From JAGVJT01 sp964513205 (lineage in GTDB: Bacteria > Pseudomonadota > Gammaproteobacteria > Legionellales > Legionellaceae), in contig CAZELP010000005.1 in NCBI GenBank assembly GCA_964513205.1, positions 1 to 64,000 on the forward strand: DNA of 64,000 bases. Reading direction: 5' to 3'. Numbering within the stretch: the first letter of the stretch is position 1; the number at the start of each line of letters is the position of its first letter. The translations under genes were made by a program, and so were the position numbers. Under the pieces are notes generated by a model. It was given only the letters and a program-made list of their open reading frames with translations, did not search any database and was not told the DNA's origin. Shown piece after piece: positions 45,080-53,347 of the stretch.

Positions 45080-45751
45080 CTATGATCTCACAAAGATCAT
45101 GTCAAATACCTCGTGACCCAACTTTTCGCCTCTGACTTCAAATTTTGTATACGGTCTTGTTGAAGGACGAGGAACAAACCCTCCTTGCTTATTTTGGTTC
45201 GAGAGTCGAGATTCAGCATTCAGCACTTCCATCATCCAGTCAGCATACTCCGTCCAGTCAGTTGCGGCATGTAAAAAACCTGCTGGCTTTAATTTTTGCA
45301 CCAAAAGTGACACAAAATCAGATTGAATCAATCGACGTTTGTGATGTCGCTTTTTAGGCCAAGGGTCAGGGAAAAATATTTGTATTCCAGACAGTGAATG
45401 ATCTGGAATGCAAGACTTAAATGCTTCGACCGCATCCATAGGCGCGATGCGTACATTGGTCAAACCTTGTTCGGATAAACCAGCAGCCAAATGTCCAATA
45501 CCGGCATCATGCACTTCAATTCCGATATAATGAAGAGATGGATTTTGTTTGGCCATTTCAAGAAGTGACGCCCCCATCCCAAAACCAATCTCAACCACAA
45601 CCGGAGCCTCACTGCCAAAAATAGCAGAAAAATCCCAATTGACACCTTCATTTTTCAACGCATATTGAGTCAAATGCGCATCAAGTCCCTGCTTTTGACG
45701 AACAGTAATTCTCCCCGCTCGCCGAACAAAACTCCTAATTTCTCGCTTCAT
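45080..45751 (-). CDS. trmB: tRNA (guanine-N7)-methyltransferase TrmB
   Basis: The 223-residue protein begins IRSFVRRAGRITVRQKQGL, typical of gammaproteobacterial TrmB. It has the SAM site VVEIGFGMGASLLEMA and the signature IQIFFPDPWPKKRHHKRR, and ends with TKFEVRGEKLGHEVFDMIF. It forms m7G46 in tRNA. It is followed by the giant paralogs 37 bases downstream and is divergent from rpmB. Confidence 0.96.
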   Translation of the reverse strand: MKREIRSFVRRAGRITVRQKQGLDAHLTQYALKNEGVNWDFSAIFGSEAPVVVEIGFGMGASLLEMAKQNPSLHYIGIEVHDAGIGHLAAGLSEQGLTNVRIAPMDAVEAFKSCIPDHSLSGIQIFFPDPWPKKRHHKRRLIQSDFVSLLVQKLKPAGFLHAATDWTEYADWMMEVLNAESRLSNQNKQGGFVPRPSTRPYTKFEVRGEKLGHEVFDMIFVRS

Positions 45752-45870
45752 GGTTAATCATTACCCTTATTTTATTCTCAACACCACTGTAAAAAAGTGA
45801 ATCTTATCACAGAGAAACCTAAGAGCGTAAAATAAGATCAAAATACTCTTCTGGATATCGCAGGAAAAGC

Positions 45871-45899
45871 TTGCACAAAAATCATTTTTTTGATATAAA
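45871..45899 (+). promoter_or_regulatory. Sigma-70 promoter of rpmB-rpmG
   Basis: TTGCAC (45871-45876) and TATAAA (45894-45899, extended to TATAAAAT) are 17 bases apart. The ribosomal-protein start codon is 57 bases further. The spacing is optimal and the surrounding DNA is AT-rich. Confidence 0.65.
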
Positions 45900-45955
45900 A
45901 TGCGACTTCTAATTAGCAAACTTTCGAGTTTTTAACTTGAATTTCGGAGTTTATT

Positions 45956-46192
45956 ATGTCACGAGTGTGTCAAATCACCGGCAAGCGACCCACCACTGGA
46001 AACAATGTTTCGCATGCCAACAATAAAACAAAGCGTCGCTTTCTACCTAATATTCAACAACGTCGAATCTGGGTTGCGGAAGAAAATCGTTTTGTAACGC
46101 TTAAAATCAGTGCCAAAGGTATCCGCATGATCGATAAATTGGGCATCAAAGCAATTCTCGATATGCTTCGCGCAAAAGGCGAAAAAGTTTAA
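45956..46192 (+). CDS. rpmB: 50S ribosomal protein L28
   Basis: The 78-residue protein begins SRVCQITGKRPTTGNNVSHA and contains KTKRRFLPNIQQRRIW, the standard L28 sequence without zinc cysteines beyond Cys4. It is a late-assembly protein of the large subunit. It precedes rpmG by 15 bases, the usual operon. Confidence 0.98.
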   Translation: MSRVCQITGKRPTTGNNVSHANNKTKRRFLPNIQQRRIWVAEENRFVTLKISAKGIRMIDKLGIKAILDMLRAKGEKV

Positions 46193-46207
46193 ATTTAAGG
46201 AGTCATT

Positions 46208-46372
46208 ATGGCCGCTGTGACCATCATTGTTAAAATGGAATCTACTGCAGGAACGGGTTATTTCGTTACAACAACTAAAAATCCTCGTAATCATCCAGAA
46301 AAACTCGAATTGAGAATGTATGATCCTGTTGTTCGCAAACATGTCATTTTCAAAGAGAAAAAAGTCAAGTAA
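46208..46372 (+). CDS. rpmG: 50S ribosomal protein L33
   Basis: This 54-residue protein begins MAAVTIIVKMESTAGTGYF and contains TTTKNPRNHPEKLELRMYDP, the L33 pattern. It lacks the four zinc-binding cysteines, so it is the C-minus (zinc-independent) form. The ATG follows AAGGAG. It is cotranscribed with rpmB. Confidence 0.97.
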   Translation: MAAVTIIVKMESTAGTGYFVTTTKNPRNHPEKLELRMYDPVVRKHVIFKEKKVK

Positions 46373-46429
46373 TTGTCAAAAATTTATCTGTTCATTTGAT
46401 AAACATTGATAAGGCAGTTAGACTTAAAG

Positions 46430-46457
46430 TGTGGGGTGAGAATTGCCTCACATTTTT
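46430..46457 (+). terminator. Rho-independent terminator in the rpmG-hpf gap
   Basis: TGTGGGG (46430-46436) pairs with CCTCACA (46446-46452), with one G-U pair, around a nine-base loop, and is followed by TTTTT (46453-46457). It should end the rpmB-rpmG transcript. It also lies only 23 bases before the hpf ATG, so for any read-through transcript it would act as a leader hairpin. Confidence 0.7.
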
Positions 46458-46480
46458 GTGTCCGTAAAAGGAGTTTTACC

Positions 46481-46774
46481 ATGCAAATCGAATATACAGG
46501 TCACGGTGTCGATGTTACCGACGCGCTCAAAGGCTATGTCAAAGAGAAATTTTCTAAGCTAGAACGACATTTTGACAAAATTATCGCTGCTCACTTTACT
46601 TTTCATTTGGAAAAGCTGGATCACATTGCTGAGGCAACATTGCTTGTAGCAAAAATGGAAGTCCATGCCGAAGCCAAATCCGAAGACATGTACGCGGCAG
46701 TTGACGCTCTGGTTGACAAACTTGATAGACAACTCCTGAAACACAAAGAAAAACTAATGCACCACCGAGAGTAG
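46481..46774 (+). CDS. hpf: Ribosome hibernation promoting factor, short form
   Basis: I start at ATG 46481 after AAAAGGAG; the longer frame upstream has no ribosome site. The 97-residue protein begins MQIEYTGHGVDVTDALKGYV and has the single S30AE-type domain without the long C-terminal dimerisation part. It binds the 30S decoding region in stationary phase and promotes 100S ribosome dimers. It is followed by an HPr gene 27 bases later, as in rpoN-region operons, although rpoN and ptsN are not here. Confidence 0.92.
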   Translation: MQIEYTGHGVDVTDALKGYVKEKFSKLERHFDKIIAAHFTFHLEKLDHIAEATLLVAKMEVHAEAKSEDMYAAVDALVDKLDRQLLKHKEKLMHHRE

Positions 46775-46801
46775 TTTTTCTTATTTTTGTAGTACATTAA
46801 G

Positions 46802-47071
46802 ATGATTGAAGTAAAAGTGACAATAATCAACAAACTTGGCCTACATGCTAGAGCTTCAGCCAAGTTTGTTTCGACTGCCAACAGATTTCAAAGCCGTATT
46901 GATGTTACAAAAGAACATCAAACAATCAATGGCAAAAGCATTATGGCGGTTATGCTGCTTGCGGCAACGCAAGGCACAGAACTCTGTCTAAAAATAGAAG
47001 GTCCTGATGAAGCAGAAATGCAAGAAGCCATGACCCTGCTCATTTCAAATCGGTTTGGCGAAGAAGAATAG
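46802..47071 (+). CDS. HPr-family phosphocarrier (NPr-like)
   Basis: The 89-residue protein has the active-site His in NKLGLHARASAKFV, and the regulatory-type Ser in GKSIMAVMLLAA. It accepts phosphate from enzyme I. Its place next to hpf suggests the nitrogen-type PTS (NPr) rather than sugar uptake; no permease genes are near. It is probably expressed with hpf. Confidence 0.93.
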   Translation: MIEVKVTIINKLGLHARASAKFVSTANRFQSRIDVTKEHQTINGKSIMAVMLLAATQGTELCLKIEGPDEAEMQEAMTLLISNRFGEEE

Positions 47072-47100
47072 GCTCTTATAGACCGTTCTCTTCAGCAGTC

Positions 47101-47121
47101 AGCCCCTCTTGAGGAAGGGCT
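47101..47121. terminator. Terminator between convergent HPr and M13 peptidase genes
   Basis: AGCCC (47101-47105) pairs with GGGCT (47117-47121), with inner CTC/GAG possibilities, and TTATT follows on the plus strand. It sits seven bases before the end of the convergent peptidase gene. Confidence 0.5.
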
Positions 47122-47127
47122 TATTCA

Positions 47128-49173
47128 CTACCATACTTCACACCTATTCTCTTTTGAAGAAGATGTAATTCCAAATGCTTTTTTGAAGGCTTCTAAATTT
47201 GCTAAACTGCCGTTAACACGATACATTGCGGGAGGATGCGGATCGGTAATCGCCCATAAACGTGCTTGTTCTGGTCGAGTATTGTTTGCCCATATATGTG
47301 CAAAGCCCAAGAAAAACTGCTGATCGGGTGTTAATCCCTCGATTGTTTTTGCCTCACGGTACTCTTTAGATGCATGAAAAGCAAGATAAGCAATTTTTAG
47401 TCCACCTAAATCAGCAGTTGCCTCGCCAACAACCAAAGGTCCATTCACAGAGAGATCTGAGACTTTATATGTTGAAAATTGATCGGAAATACACGCTGTC
47501 GCACGCTGAAACTCTTCAAAATCCTCTTTTGTCCACCAGTTATTCAAATTTCCACGACCATCAAATTTTGCACCCTGATCATCAAAACCGTGTGTAATTT
47601 CATGACCAATTACGGCACCAATTCCACCATAATTGACAGCCAATGGCGCATTTTCGTCGTAAAAAGGAGAGGCCAAAATTCCCATTGGAATCGTGATATG
47701 GTTCATAGATGGGTCGTAATATGCATTCACAACTTGAGGAGCCATGTACCACTCTTCTGGATCAACTGGCCGACCGATCTTATGCAGATCTCGCTTTGAA
47801 AGATAAATATTAGCGCGCATCACATTCACAACATAAGGACTTTTCACAATGTCCAAGCTACTGTAATCCCACCACGTTTTAGGATAGCCAATGCGTTTTT
47901 TCATCAACTGCAATTTTGCCAGCGCCGCCTTTCGTGTCTCTTGTGACATCCAGTGCAAATTTTTTAGCTCATTTTGAAATACATTGTAAATATTTTCCGT
48001 CATTTCCATGACTTGACGTCTAGATGACTCTTTGGCGTAATGTTGGATGTACAGCTCTCCTATCGCAAAACCAAGACTGTTCTCCTCTTGACGAAGCACA
48101 CGCTTCCATCGAGGCAACTGTGTTTTAACCCCTCTTAAAACTTGCGACATTTTGAAAGTTGCATCTTCAAAAGAAGCGGGTAACTCGTTTGCAAAACTCG
48201 CCAATAAATGCCATTTTAAATACAGTCGCCAATCCTCTATGGCAACAGTTTTCCACAACTGATCTTCTGCTGTCATAAAAGAAGGAGTCTCGATATTCAC
48301 ATGACTTATATCTTTCAGTTCAAGTGCTTTGAAATAAGCGGACCAAGAAAAATGAGGCGTCATTTGAGACAGCTCTTTTAGTGACAACAAATGATAAACT
48401 GCCTCAGGATTACGTAATTCTGACTGAGGTTTCGACGCTTGTGCAATTTGGGTTTCTATCTCTAACACTCGTTTCGCATGTGCGGATGCTTCCTCGGCGG
48501 TTTCTCCAGACAAGCTAAAAATAGTGCTCATGTAAGTTAGAAAAGCTTGACGAACGGCGTCAAATTTTTCCCCTTTTTGAAGATAATAATCACGATCAGG
48601 TAACGATAATCCTCCTTGAAATACACCGGCAATCATTTTTTGACTGTCTTTGAAATCTTGCATTGCACCAAAATTAAAAAATACGTCAACACCCAAAAGT
48701 TGTAACTCAGCAACGAGCCGAGGCAACTCTTCAATGCGCTCAAACGCATTGATTTTATCTAAAATAGGTTTTAATGGAGTTAATCCTGCTTTCTCAATTG
48801 CAGCTTCATCCATACCACTCAGGTAAAAATCACCTACTTTTTGTGCCAAACTATGAGATGGTGCGTTTTCTTGAGACGCATTAATGACCAACTGATGCAT
48901 CAAATCTTCGATTTGGTCCATTAACAACGAAAAAGCTCCCCAACTCGCATAATGAGGAGGGATCGGATTATCTTTTTGCCATTGTCCGTTGGCATAAAGA
49001 AAAAAGTTTTCTTGAGGGGAAATAGCTGGATTCATCCAATCTAGATGCAACCCTTCATTTGAAGCATGAGTAGAAGCCACAGCTCCATAAAACATGAGAA
49101 CAGGTGAAATTACACGTGCTTTTTTTATACATTGAAATCGCTGCCAAAAGCTTGAAAATGACGCAACCGACAT
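47128..49173 (-). CDS. M13-family (neprilysin/PepO-like) zinc metallopeptidase
   Basis: I start at ATG 49173, which follows AGGGAGG at ideal spacing; the frame stays open to 49380 over the neighbouring gene. The 681-residue protein has an N-terminal hydrophobic export signal (VISPVLMFYGAVASTHA). The catalytic region has NAYYDPSMNHITIPMGIL, the zinc motif HEITH, and the third ligand in GEATADLGGLKIA. DPHPPAMYRVNG near the end is the family's substrate-binding Arg region. It cleaves peptides outside the cytoplasm. Confidence 0.95.
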   Translation of the reverse strand: MSVASFSSFWQRFQCIKKARVISPVLMFYGAVASTHASNEGLHLDWMNPAISPQENFFLYANGQWQKDNPIPPHYASWGAFSLLMDQIEDLMHQLVINASQENAPSHSLAQKVGDFYLSGMDEAAIEKAGLTPLKPILDKINAFERIEELPRLVAELQLLGVDVFFNFGAMQDFKDSQKMIAGVFQGGLSLPDRDYYLQKGEKFDAVRQAFLTYMSTIFSLSGETAEEASAHAKRVLEIETQIAQASKPQSELRNPEAVYHLLSLKELSQMTPHFSWSAYFKALELKDISHVNIETPSFMTAEDQLWKTVAIEDWRLYLKWHLLASFANELPASFEDATFKMSQVLRGVKTQLPRWKRVLRQEENSLGFAIGELYIQHYAKESSRRQVMEMTENIYNVFQNELKNLHWMSQETRKAALAKLQLMKKRIGYPKTWWDYSSLDIVKSPYVVNVMRANIYLSKRDLHKIGRPVDPEEWYMAPQVVNAYYDPSMNHITIPMGILASPFYDENAPLAVNYGGIGAVIGHEITHGFDDQGAKFDGRGNLNNWWTKEDFEEFQRATACISDQFSTYKVSDLSVNGPLVVGEATADLGGLKIAYLAFHASKEYREAKTIEGLTPDQQFFLGFAHIWANNTRPEQARLWAITDPHPPAMYRVNGSLANLEAFKKAFGITSSSKENRCEVW

Positions 49174-49189
49174 ATCAACCTCCCTGAAA

Positions 49190-49540
49190 TTATTTATAAA
49201 GTCCTGCCGGTATATAGCGTTGACCCATTGGCGTTTCTCTTTCGAAAGATAACGCTCGAATACTGGCGACACTACCAGGAATACAAGGGCCAGCCACATA
49301 ATCACCCTCAACAAACAAATCAAGGTTGATGTTGGCATGTTGGTAACGCAACGCTTCAAGATACGTTGCTTCGTCAACATATACCGGAAGATTATTACAA
49401 TAGACAGTAAATACTTTTTTCACCGTTGGCGTTTTAGCGGCAGGAAGATCGCAAGACCAGCGAAAGTCATGTAGATCGCATCCCGAAAACGCTTGAGGAA
49501 TCACGCACATCAAGACAACCCAAACGAGAGACTTCATCAA
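49190..49540 (-). CDS. Secreted hypothetical protein with conserved cysteines
   Basis: The 116-residue protein has a signal peptide (LVWVVLMCVIPQAFSG) and a mature part with four cysteines (CDLHDFRWSC, YCNN, GPC). No family recognised. It ends with ETPMGQRYIPAGLYK. It is 16 bases upstream of the M13 peptidase gene on the same strand, so the two probably form an operon and it may act in the same compartment. Confidence 0.6.
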   Translation of the reverse strand: MMKSLVWVVLMCVIPQAFSGCDLHDFRWSCDLPAAKTPTVKKVFTVYCNNLPVYVDEATYLEALRYQHANINLDLFVEGDYVAGPCIPGSVASIRALSFERETPMGQRYIPAGLYK

Positions 49541-49588
49541 GGCATCCTTGTCCTAGTTTGAACGATAAAAATAATCATACTCTGTTTA

Positions 49589-50359
49589 TCATTTTGAATC
49601 TATGCATGTTTTCTTCAATTTTCTTGCTTTTGAAAGCTGTTTACGACATTTTCGAACACGATGCAATGCAATTAAGGTTTGTATTGGACCAGACAAAGCA
49701 TAACCAACAGACGCAGCAAACAATACAACAGCAGGATTTAGTGCCACTGCAACAAATAGTAGAACAATAAAAAGAACGTGTAAAAAGCGGTTTTTTCCAC
49801 GAACATCAAGATCTTTAAAGCTGTAATAGCGAATATTGCTGACCATTAAAATAGAAGTCATAACAGATAAAAAGATGACCAACACATCAATTTGGTGCGG
49901 CTTAACTCCATAGGATTCACCAATCCAAACCATAGAAGCCAAAATAGCACCTCCTGTTGGACAAGCCAGTCCTTGAAAATATCGCTTGTCAGCTGTTTCA
50001 AGTTGCGTATTGAATCGAGCCAAACGTAAAGCCACAGCCGCCGTATAAATAAAAGCAACCAACCAGCCAAATTTGCCTAAACGCTCCAAACTCCAAGTAT
50101 AAATCAATAAGGCAGGCGCTACTCCAAAAGACACCAAATCAGAGAGACTGTCGTATTCCGCACCAAATGCAGTTTGTGTATTGGTCATGCGTGCAATTCG
50201 TCCATCCAAACTATCGGCTATCATCCCAATAAAAATCGCAATAGCCGCCACATCGTAAAATCCTTTAAAAGACGCCACAATCGAGTAAAAAGCAGCAAAT
50301 AAGCTACTTGTGGTCAATAAATTTGGTAGTAAGTAAATGCCCGATACTTTTTGTTTCAC
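49589..50359 (-). CDS. pssA: CDP-diacylglycerol-serine O-phosphatidyltransferase
   Basis: The 256-residue membrane protein has the CDP-alcohol transferase motif D-G-x2-A-R-x8-G-x3-D-x3-D in DSLDGRIARMTNTQTAFGAE followed by YDSLSD, and LPNLLTTSSLFAAFYSI at the start. Several membrane helices are visible. This is the type II (integral membrane) enzyme, making phosphatidylserine on the way to phosphatidylethanolamine. The C-terminus is Lys-rich. Divergent from the DUF3579 gene. Confidence 0.92.
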   Translation of the reverse strand: MKQKVSGIYLLPNLLTTSSLFAAFYSIVASFKGFYDVAAIAIFIGMIADSLDGRIARMTNTQTAFGAEYDSLSDLVSFGVAPALLIYTWSLERLGKFGWLVAFIYTAAVALRLARFNTQLETADKRYFQGLACPTGGAILASMVWIGESYGVKPHQIDVLVIFLSVMTSILMVSNIRYYSFKDLDVRGKNRFLHVLFIVLLFVAVALNPAVVLFAASVGYALSGPIQTLIALHRVRKCRKQLSKARKLKKTCIDSK

Positions 50360-50482
50360 GATGATAAACCCCTAGAATTAAATTTCATACTTATACAATA
50401 AATTGAATCATATCAAACCAAAAGTCGCATTTTAGAGCAGCTTTGGTATATACTACACCCATGACTGTATACGTAGTTTATC

Positions 50483-50788
50483 ATGGGTAAAAACACAAAA
50501 GACAAAAAGATAATGATACAAGGCGTCACCGATCAGGGAAAAGTCTTCAGACCAAGTGATTGGGCTGAACGCATGAGCGGCACCTTGGCGAGCTTTAAAG
50601 ATAGCCGTATATACTACTCTCCCCTCCTACAGCCTACCATTAATCAAAACGGCTACAAGTGCATTTTGCTCGATCCTAAACTCAAAGAATCAAGTCCGCA
50701 AGTTTATCAAGCAATTCTTGATTTTGCCAAAGCCAATCATCTCAAAATCTGTGACGAAGAAGACAACACGCCCAAAGACTCTGCTTAG
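50483..50788 (+). CDS. DUF3579 family protein
   Basis: The 101-residue protein contains IQGVTDQGKVFRPSDWAERM and, further on, YKCILLDPKLKESSPQVYQAIL, the pattern of the DUF3579 family of small proteobacterial proteins of unknown function. No membrane or signal segment. The ATG follows a short leader with TATCATGGG. Divergent from pssA by 123 bases. Confidence 0.85.
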   Translation: MGKNTKDKKIMIQGVTDQGKVFRPSDWAERMSGTLASFKDSRIYYSPLLQPTINQNGYKCILLDPKLKESSPQVYQAILDFAKANHLKICDEEDNTPKDSA

Positions 50789-50837
50789 CGATATTCCCTT
50801 CGGTAATTTTTAGAACAAACCAAGACCATATAAAACC

Positions 50838-51362
50838 CTAATGACGATGACCTGATATCCATTGAAACACATAGTTCATCGTTGTATTCAATGCGGTAAG
50901 AGTTGCTTCAATATTCATGGCTAAAATACCTGCAAACAAAAAGGCAAATCCTTTTGGCCCAATTTTGTTATCACCCGGTTTACTGGATGCAACAATCAAA
51001 AACGTGCCTCTCACAAACCAGAGTAACCCGGTTGTTTGAATGATCACGATTAGGGCATGATAAAGTGGCGTTACTGTTGAACTATCATAACTCAATACAT
51101 TGGCCGAGCCAAAAAAAGTATTTGAAAAAACACTGACGCTAGATGGCAGGTAAATCAACAAAGCACCACCTAAAATAAATGCAAAACCAGCACCCAAACC
51201 TTCCTGATTATTTTGTTGGTGAGATTGTAGCAACCCTTTTAGTTTTCCAAGCCCTATGATCATCAAAACCGAACCAGACACATACCCCATTCCAGATAAC
51301 AATTTCTGTATAGGCTGCATCGAGTTGCTCAAATTGATGAGTATAGTGGTTAAATCTATCAT
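50838..51362 (-). CDS. Dot/Icm type IVB secretion membrane protein, DotV/DotE(IcmC) family
   Basis: The 174-residue protein has about four membrane segments. GGALLIYLPSSVSVF, TTGLLWFVRGTFLIV and GPKGFAFLFAGILAMNI match the conserved layout of IcmC/DotE, IcmD/DotP and DotV, which are small related inner-membrane proteins of the Dot/Icm system. Because it stands alone, outside an icm cluster, DotV is the most likely member; this is an inference from memory of the family. It is the one direct sign in this window of a type IVB secretion system. Confidence 0.75.
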   Translation of the reverse strand: MIDLTTILINLSNSMQPIQKLLSGMGYVSGSVLMIIGLGKLKGLLQSHQQNNQEGLGAGFAFILGGALLIYLPSSVSVFSNTFFGSANVLSYDSSTVTPLYHALIVIIQTTGLLWFVRGTFLIVASSKPGDNKIGPKGFAFLFAGILAMNIEATLTALNTTMNYVFQWISGHRH

Positions 51363-51452
51363 CCTCGTTCCGTTTTCTTTGAATTCTTTACTCGAGGTTT
51401 TTTTAAAGTCTTGCTATAGTAACCCCAATTTTATTCACAAACTGAAAAGATC

Positions 51453-52181
51453 ATGAAACCAGAGTTCTTCACACTGACCCTAGAATCGTCTCGCATGATT
51501 ACAAATAGAGTAAAGCATTTTGTGTTCCATTTATCAAATCATAACACACTCAATTATTTACCTGGACAATTTATAACCCTCTATTTCGAACACCAAGGCC
51601 AGACCATTCACCGCAGTTATAGCCTTGCGAGCGCACCGAACCAGGAAGGACGCTTAGAATTCGCCGCAAGCCTTATACCCGGAGGAGTTGCTTCTTCTTT
51701 TTTGGATCAACTTCAGCCCCAAGATACAATCCAAGCCCGAGGTCCGTTTGGTCGACTCATACTCAAAGAATCAGCGCCCAAACGCTATATTCTCATTGGA
51801 ACAAGTACTGGTATCACGCCCTATCGAGCCATGCTTACAACACTTAAACAAACAATACAAAATAGCTCCGCTTCGGTTGTCATTTTACAAGGTGTCCCTT
51901 TGCGTGAAGACTGTCTTTACCACGAAGAATTTACAGCTTTCTCAAACACTCATGAGCGCGCCACTTACCATGCCTGCCTTAGTCGCGCGGAAAAAACCAA
52001 TTCATCCGAGGAACGTTTAGGTCACGTACAAGACATATTGAAAACACTAAATCCAAACCCATTAGAAGATGTTGTTTATTTATGTGGAAATCCCAATATG
52101 GTGGATCAAACTTATCAGCTACTAGAAAGTTTAAATTTTTCAACTCAACACATTGTGCGAGAAAAATATATTTCACGTTAG
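51453..52181 (+). CDS. Ferredoxin/flavodoxin-NADP reductase-like flavoprotein
   Basis: The 242-residue protein has the FAD-binding motif RSYSLASAPN with GGVASSFLDQL, the NAD(P)-binding GTSTGITPYRAML, and a C-terminal VYLCGNPNMVDQTYQLL. This is the FNR fold without a fused iron-sulfur domain. It could reduce ferredoxin, flavodoxin or free flavin. The ATG lies near AAAAGATC. Divergent from the DotV-like gene. Confidence 0.88.
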   Translation: MKPEFFTLTLESSRMITNRVKHFVFHLSNHNTLNYLPGQFITLYFEHQGQTIHRSYSLASAPNQEGRLEFAASLIPGGVASSFLDQLQPQDTIQARGPFGRLILKESAPKRYILIGTSTGITPYRAMLTTLKQTIQNSSASVVILQGVPLREDCLYHEEFTAFSNTHERATYHACLSRAEKTNSSEERLGHVQDILKTLNPNPLEDVVYLCGNPNMVDQTYQLLESLNFSTQHIVREKYISR

Positions 52182-52246
52182 GATCATAATCAGTATACTT
52201 ATAGGTTATTTTCGACATTATTTTACTTTAATTAAAAGGAACCCGC

Positions 52247-53272
52247 ATGTATTACCACGAACTATCTGAAACGATGGAGCAACTGGTCATTCCAGGCAAA
52301 GGCATTTTAGCTGCAGATGAAAGCACTGGCACAATTGCCAAACGCTTTGCAAGCATTGGTATTGAAAACAACGAGACCAATCGCAAGGACTATAGAATAT
52401 TATTGGCCACGACTCCTCATCTTGAAGATTACGTGAACGGGGTTATTTTATTTGAAGAAACTTTTGCGCATAAAGATGATAAAGGCACTCCTATCGCAGA
52501 GCTGTTCGCTCAAAAAGGGATTGTTCCTGGAATCAAAGTGGATAAAGGTCTTGTGAATCTTCCTCACACCGAAGGCGAAAAAGTCACACAAGGTTTAGAC
52601 GGTTTAATGGATCGTCTCATTCATTTCAAAGGATTGGGAGCTCGTTTCGCGAAGTGGAGAAACGTGTATTCCATTTCAGAATACACACCAAGCTTAACTG
52701 CAATTAAAGCGGGTGCTGAAATGCTTGCACGCTATGCATCAACTTGCCAAGAAGCCGGCATTGTTCCAATTGTAGAACCTGAAATTTTAATGGACGGTGA
52801 TCACAGCATTGAACAATGTGCAGAAGTGGCCGAGATGGTACTTCATGAAGTATTCAACGCTCTTTTTATTCACCAAGTTGAGCTTGAACACATTATTTTA
52901 AAACCAAGTATGGTCACTTGTGGCAAAGATAATCCGACTTTCAGCAGCCCAGAAGAAATTGCCGATTTTACATTAAGTGTTTTTAGAAACCACGTCCCTG
53001 CTGCGGTCCCCACCATCAACTTCTTGTCTGGCGGACAAACACCCGAGCAAGCCACGCAGAATCTAAATGCAATCAACTCTATCGGTGAACAACCCTGGTT
53101 ACTCAGTTTCTCTTATGGTCGAGCATTGCAAGATGAGTGTCTTCAAGCTTGGCGCGGTCAGGCAGAAAATGTTGAAGCAGCACAACAAACACTGTTACAA
53201 CGCGCTCACGCAAATAGCCTAGCAAGCCTCGGCATATATGAAGAGCAGATAGAAGCAGCAGAAGCACTTTAA
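52247..53272 (+). CDS. Class I fructose-bisphosphate aldolase
   Basis: The 341-residue protein begins with PGKGILAADESTGTIAKRFA and has the Schiff-base lysine in HIILKPSMVTCGKDN, with FLSGGQTPEQATQNLNAIN near the C-terminus. This is the eukaryote-like class I enzyme (Lys-dependent), not the zinc class II type of E. coli FbaA. It cleaves fructose 1,6-bisphosphate in glycolysis. The ATG follows AAAAGGAA. Single gene with its own terminator. Confidence 0.95.
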   Translation: MYYHELSETMEQLVIPGKGILAADESTGTIAKRFASIGIENNETNRKDYRILLATTPHLEDYVNGVILFEETFAHKDDKGTPIAELFAQKGIVPGIKVDKGLVNLPHTEGEKVTQGLDGLMDRLIHFKGLGARFAKWRNVYSISEYTPSLTAIKAGAEMLARYASTCQEAGIVPIVEPEILMDGDHSIEQCAEVAEMVLHEVFNALFIHQVELEHIILKPSMVTCGKDNPTFSSPEEIADFTLSVFRNHVPAAVPTINFLSGGQTPEQATQNLNAINSIGEQPWLLSFSYGRALQDECLQAWRGQAENVEAAQQTLLQRAHANSLASLGIYEEQIEAAEAL

Positions 53273-53284
53273 GAAGTGTAATGA

Positions 53285-53314
53285 CTCTGTATGATAGTAA
53301 TCTGTCATACAGAG
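53285..53314. terminator. Hairpin between convergent aldolase and protease genes
   Basis: CTCTGTATGA (53285-53294) is the exact reverse complement of TCATACAGAG (53305-53314) with a ten-base loop. It sits in the 75-bp gap between the two gene ends, with no strong T-run. Confidence 0.55.
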
Positions 53315-53347
53315 CTCTACACCAGTAACAGACTCACACGAGTTGAT

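Noticed and set aside
47370..47799. Plus-strand frames opposite the M13 peptidase
   Set aside because: Shadows of a gene with intact HEITH and GEATAD motifs on the minus strand.
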